DNA of 64,000 bases from Micromonospora saelicesensis (GTDB lineage: Bacteria > Actinomycetota > Actinomycetes > Mycobacteriales > Micromonosporaceae): the NCBI RefSeq assembly GCF_900091575.1, contig NZ_FMCR01000002.1, forward strand, positions 41,522 to 105,521, read 5' to 3'. The notes under the pieces are model-generated. The model made no database searches, was not told the DNA's origin, and saw only the letters and a program-made list of their open reading frames with translations. Every line of letters begins with the position of its first letter. Positions within the stretch are counted from its first letter, which is position 1. This document shows positions 17,452-26,436 of this stretch, in pieces. The position numbers and the translations under genes were made by a program.

Positions 17452-18183
17452 ATGCGCGTACGGCATGGTTTGCGGGACCTGCTGCGAGGGTTGCGCCCCA
17501 TTGAGCCGACACCCGGCGAGAGACGGCCGACGGCCGCCGATTCGGAGTTGCTGCTGCGGGTGTTGTGCCACGAGTTCCGTACGCCGATCAGCACCCTGAC
17601 CTCACTGACCCGCGCGCTGGCCGATGAGCGTCGGGAGCTGACCGGGGACGATCGGCGGGCGCTCAGTGAGCTGGCCCGGGACCAGGCCGCCCACCTGCAG
17701 AGCCTGCTACGCGACGCGACCGCGGGCACCGGCGTGCTGACGCCGGCTCCGCAGCCGGAGCCGGCCGTCGCGCTGGCAGGCATCCTGCGGGAGGCCGCCG
17801 CCCTGGTGCCGGTGGGCCGTCGGCGGGCGCGGGCCACCCGGCGGGCGGCCTCCTGCCCGGTGCCGGCCGGACGAACCCGACAGGTACTGGTCAACCTGGT
17901 GCAGAACGCGTTGCGGCACGGGCCGCAGGACGGACAGGTCGGGCTCTACGCCACAGTGTGCGGCTCCAGCCTGAGGATCCTGGTCACCGACGAGGGCCGG
18001 GTCGACGATGCGCTGCTGGTCGCGCTGCGGCGTCCGGCGCCGGCCGTCGGGATGTCCGGTCTGGGCCTGTGGATCGCGCGACAGCTCGTCGCGGCGGACG
18101 GGGGAGCGTTGCGGGCACACCGGGTACGCCCCCGTGGAGTGGCGCTGGAGGTGCTGCTGCCGATGGCTCGCCCGGTGCGCTGA
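17452..18183 (+). CDS. Soluble sensor histidine kinase
   Basis: This 243-residue kinase has no sensor or membrane domain. The H-box is LCHEFRTPISTLTSLTRALA (His40), the N-box QVLVNLVQNALRHGPQDG and the G-box GMSGLGLWIARQLVAADGG. The HisKA dimerisation domain is of the EnvZ/PhoR type, whereas its divergent neighbour is a NarL-type regulator, so the pairing is unusual. Without a sensor it may respond to a partner protein. GAGAGGAG lies upstream of the ATG. Confidence 0.85.
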   Translation: MRVRHGLRDLLRGLRPIEPTPGERRPTAADSELLLRVLCHEFRTPISTLTSLTRALADERRELTGDDRRALSELARDQAAHLQSLLRDATAGTGVLTPAPQPEPAVALAGILREAAALVPVGRRRARATRRAASCPVPAGRTRQVLVNLVQNALRHGPQDGQVGLYATVCGSSLRILVTDEGRVDDALLVALRRPAPAVGMSGLGLWIARQLVAADGGALRAHRVRPRGVALEVLLPMARPVR

Positions 18184-18266
18184 CCCGGGCGGGACACCGG
18201 TTGGCCCGCTCGGGTCATCGGGGCGGGAACGGCCTCGCTACCTATTTTCGGTACCGAGGAGGTTGG

Positions 18267-19136
18267 ATGTTCAGCCACGTCAAGGATCTGCAGTTCGAAG
18301 CCAAGCCGGACGGCCCGGACGCGGCGTTCGCCCGCCGTTTGCAGGAGGTGCTGGGCGGCAAGTGGGGCGAGATGACGGTCGCGAACCAGTATCTCTTCCA
18401 GGGTTGGAACTGCCGACTGCCCGGCAAGTACAAGGACCTGCTGCTCGACGTCGGCACGGAGGAGATGGGCCACGTCGAGATGATCGTCACGATGATCACC
18501 CGGTTGCTGGACAACGCGCCGCTGTCGCTGACCGAGGGGATCGCGGAGGACCCTGGAGGTGCCGCGACGTACGCCGGTGAGAACCCGGCGCACTTCATCC
18601 ACGGCGGTGGCGGCGCCCTGCCCGCCGACTCCAACGGGGTGCCCTGGAACGGCGCGTTCATCACCGCCAGCGGCAACCTGTTGGCCGATTTCCAGCTCAA
18701 CGTCACCGCCGAGGCGCAGGGTCGGCTCCAGGTCGCCCGGTTGTTCCACATGACCGACGACCCGGGCGTCAAGCAGATGCTGCGCTTCCTGCTGGCTCGC
18801 GACACGATGCACCAGAACATGTGGCTGGCGGCGATCGAGCAGCTCAAGGAGGACGGGCTGGAGGAGATGCCGGTGCCGGAGGCCTTCCCGGACTCGGGCG
18901 AGCTCACCGAGGAGTACGGCTACACCTACCTGGGTTTCTCCTCGGGCACCGACGCCGCCCAGGGACGCTGGGCGTCCGGGCCTTCGCCGGACGGCAAGGG
19001 CGAGTTCCGGTACGACGACAACCCGCGGGCGAACGCGCCGGAACCGGTGCTGCCTCCGGGTGACCCTCGCCTGTACGGCACCAACCCGGGGGTGGCCGGC
19101 TCGGTGAAGAACACGGTGAAGAGCAAGCTCACCTGA
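18267..19136 (+). CDS. Manganese catalase
   Basis: This 289-residue di-manganese catalase dismutates hydrogen peroxide. Ligands of the four-helix bundle are visible: GEMTVANQYLFQGWN (Glu35), GTEEMGHVEM (Glu66, His69), NVTAEAQGRLQVARL and RDTMHQNMWL. The C-terminal tail is family-typical, with a YGYTYLGFSSGTDA segment. The ATG at 18267 has GAGGAGG 4 nt upstream, which decides the start. It is followed by a terminator. Confidence 0.95.
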   Translation: MFSHVKDLQFEAKPDGPDAAFARRLQEVLGGKWGEMTVANQYLFQGWNCRLPGKYKDLLLDVGTEEMGHVEMIVTMITRLLDNAPLSLTEGIAEDPGGAATYAGENPAHFIHGGGGALPADSNGVPWNGAFITASGNLLADFQLNVTAEAQGRLQVARLFHMTDDPGVKQMLRFLLARDTMHQNMWLAAIEQLKEDGLEEMPVPEAFPDSGELTEEYGYTYLGFSSGTDAAQGRWASGPSPDGKGEFRYDDNPRANAPEPVLPPGDPRLYGTNPGVAGSVKNTVKSKLT

Positions 19137-19143
19137 GGTACCT

Positions 19144-19178
19144 CGTCGGGTCGTCCGCCGGTCCCGGGCGACCCGACG
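19144..19178 (+). terminator. Hairpin terminator after Mn catalase
   Basis: A 10-bp perfect stem (CGTCGGGTCG with CGACCCGACG) has a 15-nt loop, 8 nt past the stop codon. Confidence 0.7.
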
Positions 19179-19234
19179 GACCGGGTGGAAGAGTGGTCTG
19201 GGTCACAGGCCGGAACAAGGGGAACGTTTTGTTA

Positions 19235-19255
19235 CTTGAGTGAGACACGCTCAAC
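19235..19255 (+). promoter_or_regulatory. HAIR-like HspR operator upstream of lon
   Basis: CTTGAGT-N7-GCTCAAC matches the HspR-associated inverted repeat CTTGAGT-N7-ACTCAAG. The left half is perfect, 5 of 7 bases match on the right, and TTGAG-N9-CTCAA spacing is exact. It ends 22 nt before the lon ATG. HspR represses dnaK, clpB and lon in Streptomyces, so heat-shock control of lon is the natural inference. No hspR gene lies in this window. Confidence 0.78.
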
Positions 19256-19277
19256 TCAACGCGATAGCAGGTGTTCG

Positions 19278-21608
19278 ATGGCAACTCTTCCGGTACTTCC
19301 CCTGACCGACGCCGTGCTGCTGCCCGGCATGGTCATCCCGGTGACCCTCGACCCCACCACCCAGGCCGCGATCGACGCGGCGCGTGCGACCGGCGACCGC
19401 AAGCTGCTGGCCGTGCCGCGCATCGACGGCGAGTACGGCCCGGTGGGCGTGGTCGCCACCATCGAGAAGGTCGGCCGGCTGCCCGAGGGTGAGCCCGCCG
19501 CCGTCATCCGTGGCCTGTCCCGGGCCCGGATCGGCTCCGGCGTGCCCGGCCCCGGTGCCGCCCTCTGGGTCGAGGCGACCGAGCTCGACGAACCCGCCTA
19601 CGCCGGTCGGGCCCGGGAACTCGCCCGCGAGTACCGCGCCCTGGTGACCTCCGTGCTTCAGCAGCGGGGCGCCTGGCAGGTCATCGACGCGGTGGAGCGG
19701 ATGACCGACCTCTCCGAGCTGGCCGACTCGGCCGGCTACGCGCCCTGGCTGACGCTGGAGCAGAAGACCGAGCTGCTCGCCGCGCCGGACGTCACCGCCC
19801 GGCTGGAGCTGCTGGTCGGCTGGGTGAAGGACTACCTGGCCGAGCAGGAGGTCACCGAGCAGATCAACAGTGACGTCCGCGAGGGGCTGGAGAAGTCCCA
19901 GCGCGAATTCCTGCTGCGCCAGCAGCTCGCCGCGATCCGCAAGGAACTGGGCGAGGACGAGCCCGACGGCTCCGCCGACTACCGGTCCCGCGTCGAGTCC
20001 GCCGAGCTGCCGGACAAGGTACGCGAGGCGGCCATGCGTGAGGTCGGCAAGCTGGAGCGGGCCAGCGACGCCTCCCCGGAGGCCGGCTGGATCCGTACCT
20101 GGCTGGACACCGTGCTCGAGATGCCGTGGGGCACGCGTACCGAGGACAACACCGACCTGGCCGCGGCCCGGGCGGTGCTCGACGCCGACCACGCCGGCCT
20201 GTCCGACGTGAAGGACCGCATCCTGGAGTACCTGGCGGTGCGCAACCGGCGTGCCGAGCGCAACCTCGGTGTGGTCGGCGGTCGCGGCTCCGGCGCGGTG
20301 CTCGCCCTCGCCGGTCCTCCCGGGGTGGGTAAGACCAGCCTCGGCGAGTCCGTGGCGCGGGCGCTCGGGCGTAACTTCGTCCGGGTCTCGCTCGGCGGCG
20401 TCCGCGACGAGGCGGAGATCCGCGGGCACCGGCGCACCTACGTGGGGGCGCTGCCCGGTCGGATCGTCCGCGCGCTGCGCGAGGCCGGTTCGATGAACCC
20501 GGTCGTGCTCCTCGACGAGGTGGACAAGCTGGCCGCCGGCTACGCCGGTGACCCGGCCGCCGCCTTGCTGGAGGTGCTCGACCCGGCCCAGAACCACACC
20601 TTCAGGGATCACTACCTGGAGGTCGACCTCGACCTGTCCGACGTGCTCTTCCTGGCCACCGCCAACGTGGTGGAGTCCATCCCCGGCCCCCTGCTGGACC
20701 GGATGGAGCTGGTCACCCTGGACGGGTACACCGAGGACGAGAAGGTCGCCATCGCCCGCGACCACCTGCTGCCCCGGCAGCGGGAGCGGGCCGGGCTGAC
20801 CGTCGACGAGGTCAGCGTCGCCGACGAGGCTCTCGCGCTGATCGCGGGGGAGTACACCCGGGAGGCCGGCGTCCGGCAGCTCGAGCGCGCCCTGGCCAAG
20901 ATCCTGCGCAAGGTGGCGGTGACGCTGGCGACGGATCCGACGCCGGCACGCGTGGGCACCGACAACCTCACCGGTTACCTGGGTCGGCCGAAGTTCACCC
21001 CGGAATCGGCCGAGCGCACCGCCGTGCCCGGCGTGGCCACCGGTCTGGCCGTCACAGGCGCCGGTGGGGACGTGCTCTTCATCGAGGCGACCAGCATGGA
21101 GGGCGAGCCGGGGCTGACCCTGACCGGCCAGCTCGGTGACGTGATGAAGGAGTCGGCGCAGATCGCGCTCTCCTACCTGCGCTCCAACGGGCGGCGGTTC
21201 GGCATCGACCCGAACGCTCTCGCGGGACGCCGGATCCACGTCCACTTCCCGGCGGGCGCGGTGCCCAAGGACGGCCCGAGCGCCGGCATCACCATGGTCA
21301 CGGCCCTGGCGTCGCTGGTCACCGGTCGCCCGGTCCGCCCCGAGTTCGGGATGACCGGTGAGGTGACGCTCTCCGGTCGGGTGCTGCCGATCGGTGGGGT
21401 GAAGCAGAAGCTGCTCGCCGCGCACCGGGCCGGCCTCACCGAGGTGATCATCCCGGCGCGCAACGAGCCCGACCTGGACGACCTGCCGACCGAGGTGCGC
21501 GAGGCGCTGACCGTGCACACCCTGGCCGACGTGGCCGACGTGCTCGCCCTGGCGCTGCGCCCGGCCGACGTGAAGACGCTGGACGGTCCGGCGCTCTTCG
21601 CGGTCTGA
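19278..21608 (+). CDS. lon: ATP-dependent Lon protease (LonA)
   Basis: This 776-residue soluble AAA+ protease degrades misfolded and regulatory proteins. The N-terminal substrate-binding domain starts LPVLPLTDAVLLPGMVIPV. Walker A is LAGPPGVGKTSLGESV, Walker B is VVLLDEVDKLA, and the sensor region is VLFLATANVVESIPGPLLDR. The proteolytic dyad is Ser668 in KDGPSAGI and Lys711 in GGVKQKLLAA, spaced 43 residues as in E. coli Lon. I chose the ATG at 19278, where conserved sequence begins; the longer frame from 19185 runs across the HAIR operator. Confidence 0.96.
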   Translation: MATLPVLPLTDAVLLPGMVIPVTLDPTTQAAIDAARATGDRKLLAVPRIDGEYGPVGVVATIEKVGRLPEGEPAAVIRGLSRARIGSGVPGPGAALWVEATELDEPAYAGRARELAREYRALVTSVLQQRGAWQVIDAVERMTDLSELADSAGYAPWLTLEQKTELLAAPDVTARLELLVGWVKDYLAEQEVTEQINSDVREGLEKSQREFLLRQQLAAIRKELGEDEPDGSADYRSRVESAELPDKVREAAMREVGKLERASDASPEAGWIRTWLDTVLEMPWGTRTEDNTDLAAARAVLDADHAGLSDVKDRILEYLAVRNRRAERNLGVVGGRGSGAVLALAGPPGVGKTSLGESVARALGRNFVRVSLGGVRDEAEIRGHRRTYVGALPGRIVRALREAGSMNPVVLLDEVDKLAAGYAGDPAAALLEVLDPAQNHTFRDHYLEVDLDLSDVLFLATANVVESIPGPLLDRMELVTLDGYTEDEKVAIARDHLLPRQRERAGLTVDEVSVADEALALIAGEYTREAGVRQLERALAKILRKVAVTLATDPTPARVGTDNLTGYLGRPKFTPESAERTAVPGVATGLAVTGAGGDVLFIEATSMEGEPGLTLTGQLGDVMKESAQIALSYLRSNGRRFGIDPNALAGRRIHVHFPAGAVPKDGPSAGITMVTALASLVTGRPVRPEFGMTGEVTLSGRVLPIGGVKQKLLAAHRAGLTEVIIPARNEPDLDDLPTEVREALTVHTLADVADVLALALRPADVKTLDGPALFAV

Positions 21609-21622
21609 CGCTCCGACCATCC

Positions 21623-21654
21623 GGGCCCCCGCCGTCTTCCGACGGCGGGGGCCC
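21623..21654 (+). terminator. Strong hairpin terminator of lon
   Basis: A perfect 14-bp stem (GGGCCCCCGCCGTC with GACGGCGGGGGCCC) has a TTCC loop and is followed by TTCTGG. Confidence 0.85.
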
Positions 21655-21739
21655 TTCTGGTACGCGGGGGACGGTCTACTGTCTCGTCTGCACCGTCAAC
21701 CACCTCTCCGCCGCGAGGCGGCCCCCTGGAGGAACCCCC

Positions 21740-22144
21740 GTGAACGTGGTGCTCTGGATCATTCAGATCCTGCTCGCCGCCGTCTTCGCCGGCGTCGGGC
21801 TGGCCAAGCTGAGCCAGCCCAAGGAGAAGTTGCGCGACGTCATGCGGTGGGTGGACCCGGTGCCGCCGTCGCAGGTCAAGTCGCTCGGGGCGGTCGAGCT
21901 GCTGGCCGCCGCCGGGCTCGTGCTGCCCGCCGCCACCGGCATCGCCACAGTGCTCACCCCGCTCGCCGCCGTCGGGCTGGTCATCGTCATGATCGGCGGC
22001 ATCCTGGTGCACCTGCGTGCCCGCGAGCAGCAGACCTCCCAGGACGGGCGTCGCACCGAGATCCAGGGCGCGGTCGCCTGCGCGGTGCTGCTCGTCCTCG
22101 CCGCAGTGGTGGCCTGGGGCCGTTTCGGCCCGTACGCCCTCTGA
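21740..22144 (+). CDS. DoxX-like small membrane protein
   Basis: The 134-residue product has four predicted helices: VVLWIIQILLAAVFAGVGLA, SLGAVELLAAAGLVLPAATG, AVGLVIVMIGGILVHL and AVACAVLLVLAAVVAWG. This layout is that of the DoxX-like family. GGAGG lies 9 nt before the GTG. A TACTGT box at 21674 may be the -10. Its function is not established. Confidence 0.8.
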   Translation: MNVVLWIIQILLAAVFAGVGLAKLSQPKEKLRDVMRWVDPVPPSQVKSLGAVELLAAAGLVLPAATGIATVLTPLAAVGLVIVMIGGILVHLRAREQQTSQDGRRTEIQGAVACAVLLVLAAVVAWGRFGPYAL

Positions 22145-22220
22145 TCCGCGTCGGCCAGCACGCGACAATGCACAGTAGAGTCTGCCCGCCGCTCGAGGTG
22201 GCACTCAACGGGGGAGAGGT

Positions 22221-23432
22221 ATGGAACCGATCGTGAGCGCACCTGGTGCGGTACCACCGGCGGTGCCACAACGGTCAGAGCCAACGGGCCGACGGTTGGG
22301 ACGCCGAGTGCTCTTCGCCGGCGGCGCGGGCGCCGCAGTGGCGACGACGGTGGCCACCCTTGCCGGTGCCGAACAGACGGGATCACCGCCCGTCACGACC
22401 GTACGGGAGGCCCCGCTCAGCCTCCGGGACCCGCGGGTCGGCTGCCGGCTCGACGGCAGTGACGAGTCGGACAAGGTCACCACCGCGCTGAACCTGCTGC
22501 CGGCCGGTGGCGGGGAGATCTTCCAACCGGTGGGCGCACTCGGTCTCGGATCGGAGGTCCGCTTCCCGACGAGCGTGACCTGGACCGGCGAGAACATCGG
22601 CGCGGCGATCATCCAGCCGGCCCCGGGCTACACCGGTCGTCTGGTCTCGAGCGGTAAGTACAACCAGATCTCCAACGTGCACTTCTACGGCATGCGGACC
22701 TCCAACGTGCTGTTGACCATCAGGGGCCCCCGGTCGACCTTCCATCACCTGCACTTCGGCAACTCGGGCAGCCACGCCATCGAGTTCCTCGGCAAGGACG
22801 CGGACACCAGCGCCCACGCCAACAAGATCACTGATATCAACATCGAGGACTGCCTCGGCGTCGGCATCCTCGTCAACAAGGTCGCGTACGACAACGAGTT
22901 CCTCAACGTCTGGGTCGGTGAGTGCCAGACCGGCATACGGCTGCTGGACAGCGCCTGCTTCTTCGACAATCTGCATGTCTGGGGTTGCCGGGGCAACGGC
23001 GTGGAGCTGCGCGAACCCGCCCATCGAAACATCTTCCAGAACGTCTACCTGGAGTCGAACGGCACGAGTGGCACCGGCAGCGGCGCCGACCTGCGACAGG
23101 TCTGGGGGACCCAGTTCATCGGCGGCCGGCTGTGGCGCAACGCCACCAACGGCATCGAGGTCTCCTCAGCCGGGCGTACCCGGATCATGGGGCTCGACAT
23201 CCACGACAACGGCGCGAACGGGATCCTCGGCCGTGACGCCGACATGTGTCAGGTGATCGGCAACCAGTTCTACGACGACGCGACGCCCCGCCGCCAGGAC
23301 CGACCGATCATGACGGTCGGCGCCAGCAACAACTGGATCGTCACCAACAACGTGATGCGGGCGTTCGACCACCGGTCCGGTGGCGCGTCGCTGGCCGGGG
23401 CCAACAACGTGGTCAACGGAAACATCGGCTAG
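22221..23432 (+). CDS. Tat-exported right-handed beta-helix protein
   Basis: This 403-residue protein has a twin-arginine-like signal (GRRLGRRVLFAGGAGAAVAT) followed by a DUF1565/NosD-type parallel beta-helix. The rungs include ISNVHFYGMRTSNVLLTIRG, NKITDINIEDCLGVGILVNK, NIFQNVYLESNG and IVTNNVMRAFDHRSGG. It is probably an exported polysaccharide lyase or binding protein; the catalytic site is not identifiable. It is a relative, in fold only, of the protein at the left edge of the window. GGGAGAGGT lies just before the ATG. Confidence 0.83.
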   Translation: MEPIVSAPGAVPPAVPQRSEPTGRRLGRRVLFAGGAGAAVATTVATLAGAEQTGSPPVTTVREAPLSLRDPRVGCRLDGSDESDKVTTALNLLPAGGGEIFQPVGALGLGSEVRFPTSVTWTGENIGAAIIQPAPGYTGRLVSSGKYNQISNVHFYGMRTSNVLLTIRGPRSTFHHLHFGNSGSHAIEFLGKDADTSAHANKITDINIEDCLGVGILVNKVAYDNEFLNVWVGECQTGIRLLDSACFFDNLHVWGCRGNGVELREPAHRNIFQNVYLESNGTSGTGSGADLRQVWGTQFIGGRLWRNATNGIEVSSAGRTRIMGLDIHDNGANGILGRDADMCQVIGNQFYDDATPRRQDRPIMTVGASNNWIVTNNVMRAFDHRSGGASLAGANNVVNGNIG

Positions 23433-23485
23433 CACCGGCGGGCGGCGGATGCTCGCGGTTCTTCCGCCGCCTCGCCGGGCAGTGG

Positions 23486-23520
23486 CGTCGGCGACCGTCG
23501 TACTCCGGCGGTCGCCGACG
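23486..23520. terminator. Hairpin terminator between convergent genes
   Basis: A 12-bp perfect stem (CGTCGGCGACCG with CGGTCGCCGACG) with an 11-nt loop lies between the beta-helix gene and the helicase gene. Confidence 0.7.
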
Positions 23521-23526
23521 GCGTGC

Positions 23527-25272
23527 TCAGCGCTCGTCGCCGCCGCGGTCGCGGCGCACGGTGGCCTTGCGGCCCTTGATCGTGCTGGAGCGCAACCCGG
23601 AGATGACCTCGTCGGCCACCCCCTGCGGCACCTCCACCAGTGAGAACCGGTCGGCGATCTCGATCGAGCCGATGTCCCGGCCGCGGATGCCGGTCTCCCC
23701 GGTGATCGCGCCGACCAGATCCTGCGGGCGCACCCCGGCGCGTCGACCCAGGCCGACGAAGACCTGGACGGTGTTGCCGCCGCCGGAGCGTGGCCGGCCC
23801 CCGCCCCGCCGGTCGCCGCCCCGGCCGCCGGCCTCCGGTCGACCCTCACGCGGCCCACGGACCGGAACCTGCGGGATCTCCTCCTCGTCGTCGGAGCCCG
23901 GCGACGTCACCTCGTGGGCCAGCTTCACGGCGGCGAGGGCGACCTCCATCAGGTCGAACTCATCGGTCAGCGTCTCCACGATCACCCGGAACGGGTCGAG
24001 GTCGTCCTCCAGCAGGCTCTCCCGCAGCGCCGCCTGGGTCAGCTCCAGCCGCCGGGTACGCATGTCGGCCACGGTGGGGATCTTGTCGATGCTGATCCGC
24101 TGGCCGGTCACCCGCTCGATGGTCTTGAGCATCCGGTGCTCACGCGGCTCGGCGAGGGTGATCGCCACGCCCTCGCGACCAGCCCGACCCACCCGACCGA
24201 TCCGGTGCACGTACGACTCGGGGGCGGACGGCACGTCGTAGTTGACCACGTGGGTCAGCTGCTCCACGTCCAGCCCACGGGCCGCCACGTCGGTGGCCAC
24301 CAGCAGGTCGGCGGTGCCCGCCCGCAGCCGGCCCATGACCCGGTCGCGCTGCTCCTGGCTCATGCCACCGTGCAGCGCCTCGGAGCGGTAGCCCCGACCG
24401 TTCATCGTCTCGGTCAACCGGTCGACCTCTTCGCGGCTGCGGCAGAACACGATCGCCGCGGTCGGGGACTCCACGTCCAACACCCGACCCAGCGCGGCCG
24501 GCTTGTGCGCCCGGGTCACGATGTACGCGCTCTGCCGCACCCGGGGCGCCTCACCCGCGACCTGCTGCTCCCGGCCGATCTCGATCCGCACCGGTTCGCG
24601 CAGGTGCTGGCGGGCCATCCCGTCGATGCGCGACGGCATGGTGGCCGAGAAGAGCACCGTCTGACGCTGCGCCGGAGCGTGCTCCAGGATCGCCTCGATG
24701 TCCTCGGCGAAGCCCATGTCGAGCATCTCGTCGGCCTCGTCGAGCACCACCGTGGCCAGCCCACCGAGGCGCAGGGTGCCCCGGGCGATGTGATCGAGGG
24801 CACGGCCCGGGGTGGCCACCACCACGTCGACACCGCTGTCCAGTGCCCGCAACTGCCGCCCGATCGGCTGCCCACCGTAGATCGGCAGCACCCGCGCGCC
24901 CAGGTCCTTGCCGTAACGGTGGAACGCCTCGGAGACCTGTACCGCCAGCTCCCGGGTCGGCACCAGCACCAGCGCCACCGGGTCGCCGCCCTGGCGGTGT
25001 GCCGCCATGAGGTTCAGCAGCGGCAGCGCGAACGCAGCCGTCTTGCCGGTGCCGGTGGCCGCCTGACCCAGCAGGTCCCGACCCTCCAGCAGCGGTGGGA
25101 TAGCCTCCCGCTGGATGGGGGTCGGCTCCTCGTACCCGAGGGCGGCGAGCGCGCCCAGCAGCTCGGCGCGGAGCCCGAGCTCGGTGAAGGCGCTCACCTC
25201 GTCGGTGCCGTCGGGGGTGGCGTCGATCGGTGCGTCAATCGGTGCGTCGTGCTGTGCAGGTGCGGAACTCAT
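23527..25272 (-). CDS. DEAD-box RNA helicase with DbpA-type RNA-binding domain
   Basis: The 581-residue helicase of the DeaD/CsdA type has all signature motifs. They are the Q-motif YEEPTPIQREAIPPLLEGRD, motif I AATGTGKTAAF, Ia VPTRELAVQ, II DEADEMLDMGF, III FSATMPSRI, IV IVFCRSREE, V VATDVAARGLDVEQ and VI HRIGRVGRAGREG. A DbpA/CsdA RNA-binding domain is at about 490-560 (QVFVGLGRRAGVRPQDLVGA). It is likely to unwind structured RNA in ribosome assembly or cold adaptation. A charged Arg/Gly linker separates the core and RNA-binding domain. Confidence 0.94.
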   Translation of the reverse strand: MSSAPAQHDAPIDAPIDATPDGTDEVSAFTELGLRAELLGALAALGYEEPTPIQREAIPPLLEGRDLLGQAATGTGKTAAFALPLLNLMAAHRQGGDPVALVLVPTRELAVQVSEAFHRYGKDLGARVLPIYGGQPIGRQLRALDSGVDVVVATPGRALDHIARGTLRLGGLATVVLDEADEMLDMGFAEDIEAILEHAPAQRQTVLFSATMPSRIDGMARQHLREPVRIEIGREQQVAGEAPRVRQSAYIVTRAHKPAALGRVLDVESPTAAIVFCRSREEVDRLTETMNGRGYRSEALHGGMSQEQRDRVMGRLRAGTADLLVATDVAARGLDVEQLTHVVNYDVPSAPESYVHRIGRVGRAGREGVAITLAEPREHRMLKTIERVTGQRISIDKIPTVADMRTRRLELTQAALRESLLEDDLDPFRVIVETLTDEFDLMEVALAAVKLAHEVTSPGSDDEEEIPQVPVRGPREGRPEAGGRGGDRRGGGRPRSGGGNTVQVFVGLGRRAGVRPQDLVGAITGETGIRGRDIGSIEIADRFSLVEVPQGVADEVISGLRSSTIKGRKATVRRDRGGDER

Positions 25273-25377
25273 GTGCCAAGCCTTTCATTACGCCGTGCGA
25301 GCCGCTGCGCCGACCGCCACAAGAGCTGTCCCCGAGCCCGTGCTGCGGCTGTTCCGCGACCTCGACGCCGGCCTCGA

Positions 25378-26304
25378 TCAGGCGTCGGTGGTCAGGATGG
25401 CCAGCACCATCACCGCGGCCAGGGCCACATCGAGCACCACGCAGAACTCGGCGTAGCCGCGCGGCACCACCCGGCCGTTGCGGTGCGCCAGGTCCCAGCC
25501 GGCGTGCGCCAACCACCCGAACGCCACCAGCCAGGCAGCGGTCCGCCCGCCGGCCATCACCGCGACCAGCGTCAGGGCGACCCAGATGGCCAGGCCAGCG
25601 AGTTGGGTGGCGAGCACGCCCCGCCCGCCCAGCGTGCGGCGGGCCACGCCGATCAGCAGGTAGCCGCCGGGCAGCACCAGCATCGTCCACGGGCTGAGCA
25701 CACTGGGGTCGACCCACATGTCCACGGTCAGCAGCAGCGCCAACCCGGCCGGCCAGTGGTGGGCGAGCGCCGCCACGACCCGGTGTCGGCGTACCGGCGC
25801 CGACGCCTCGTGCCGGTGTCGGAGAGCCACCAGCACCATCGCGGGGATCATCAGCAGGTGACCGCCGAGCAGCAGCGCGTCGGCGTCGATCAGACCGGCC
25901 CAGAACGGCACGAGCAGCAGCAGGAACGGGACGTACATCGCGGCGGCCATCTCGCCGACCGCGTGCCAGCGGTGCGCCCGGTAGCGCATCCCCACCGTCA
26001 TCCCGACGGTCATATTCGTGGCCATCACCAGTGCGGCGACCTCCGGCCGGGCCAGCGCGTCGCCGACGCCCAAGGCGGTGCCGGCCAGCTCCCACAACGG
26101 CCCGAGCAGCAGCATCCCGGCGACCATCGCCACTGCCATCTCGCCCAGATGCCACAGCAGCCGCCGTCTGCTGCTGGCCGGTGCCGCGGCGGTCGGTGCC
26201 GCGGCGGTCGGTGTCGGGGCCGAGGGGGTCGGCTCGTCGGTGGGCAGGGGCGCGGGCGACGGTACGGCGGTGAGGCTGTCCGCGTACATCCGGGTGTTTT
26301 CCAT
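25378..26304 (-). CDS. Polytopic membrane protein of unknown function
   Basis: This 308-residue protein has a Pro/Ala-rich cytosolic N-terminus (about 50 residues with PTAAAPTAAAP repeats) and about nine membrane helices. Examples are LGEMAVAMVAGMLLLGPLW, VPFLLLLVPFWAGLIDADAL and VALTLVAVMAGGRTAAWLVA. A His-rich MRYRAHRWHAVGEMAAAMYV loop resembles DUF5134-like membrane proteins. The ATG at 26304 is chosen over longer frames. It is divergent from a DesK-like kinase and so may be a target of that system. Confidence 0.7.
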   Translation of the reverse strand: MENTRMYADSLTAVPSPAPLPTDEPTPSAPTPTAAAPTAAAPASSRRRLLWHLGEMAVAMVAGMLLLGPLWELAGTALGVGDALARPEVAALVMATNMTVGMTVGMRYRAHRWHAVGEMAAAMYVPFLLLLVPFWAGLIDADALLLGGHLLMIPAMVLVALRHRHEASAPVRRHRVVAALAHHWPAGLALLLTVDMWVDPSVLSPWTMLVLPGGYLLIGVARRTLGGRGVLATQLAGLAIWVALTLVAVMAGGRTAAWLVAFGWLAHAGWDLAHRNGRVVPRGYAEFCVVLDVALAAVMVLAILTTDA

Positions 26305-26424
26305 GCCTCGACCCTGCCGGTGACCCCGGTGTGGGCGGCAGACCCGTTCGTCACGGGAAAACGGCGCGGACCGCACGGCCCGACCGTGACAGTTCGCATG
26401 GGTGGACCGTGCGGCGGGCGGTCC

Positions 26425-26430
26425 TAGGAT
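26425..26430 (+). promoter_or_regulatory. Candidate -10 (TAGGAT) for leaderless kinase mRNA
   Basis: TAGGAT ends exactly 6 nt before the GTG at 26437, consistent with transcription starting at the start codon. Confidence 0.55.
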
Positions 26431-26436
26431 CGGTGC

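Noticed and set aside
19251..21620. 789-codon open frame on the minus strand, opposite lon
   Set aside because: It is the antisense of a full-length LonA with all motifs. High-GC DNA makes long shadow frames, and the protein is low-complexity (Gly/Val/His/Gln/Arg-rich) without any domain.
23914..26427. 837-codon open frame on the plus strand, opposite the helicase and membrane protein
   Set aside because: It is the antisense of two clear genes. It is His/Gln/Arg-rich and has no recognisable motif.
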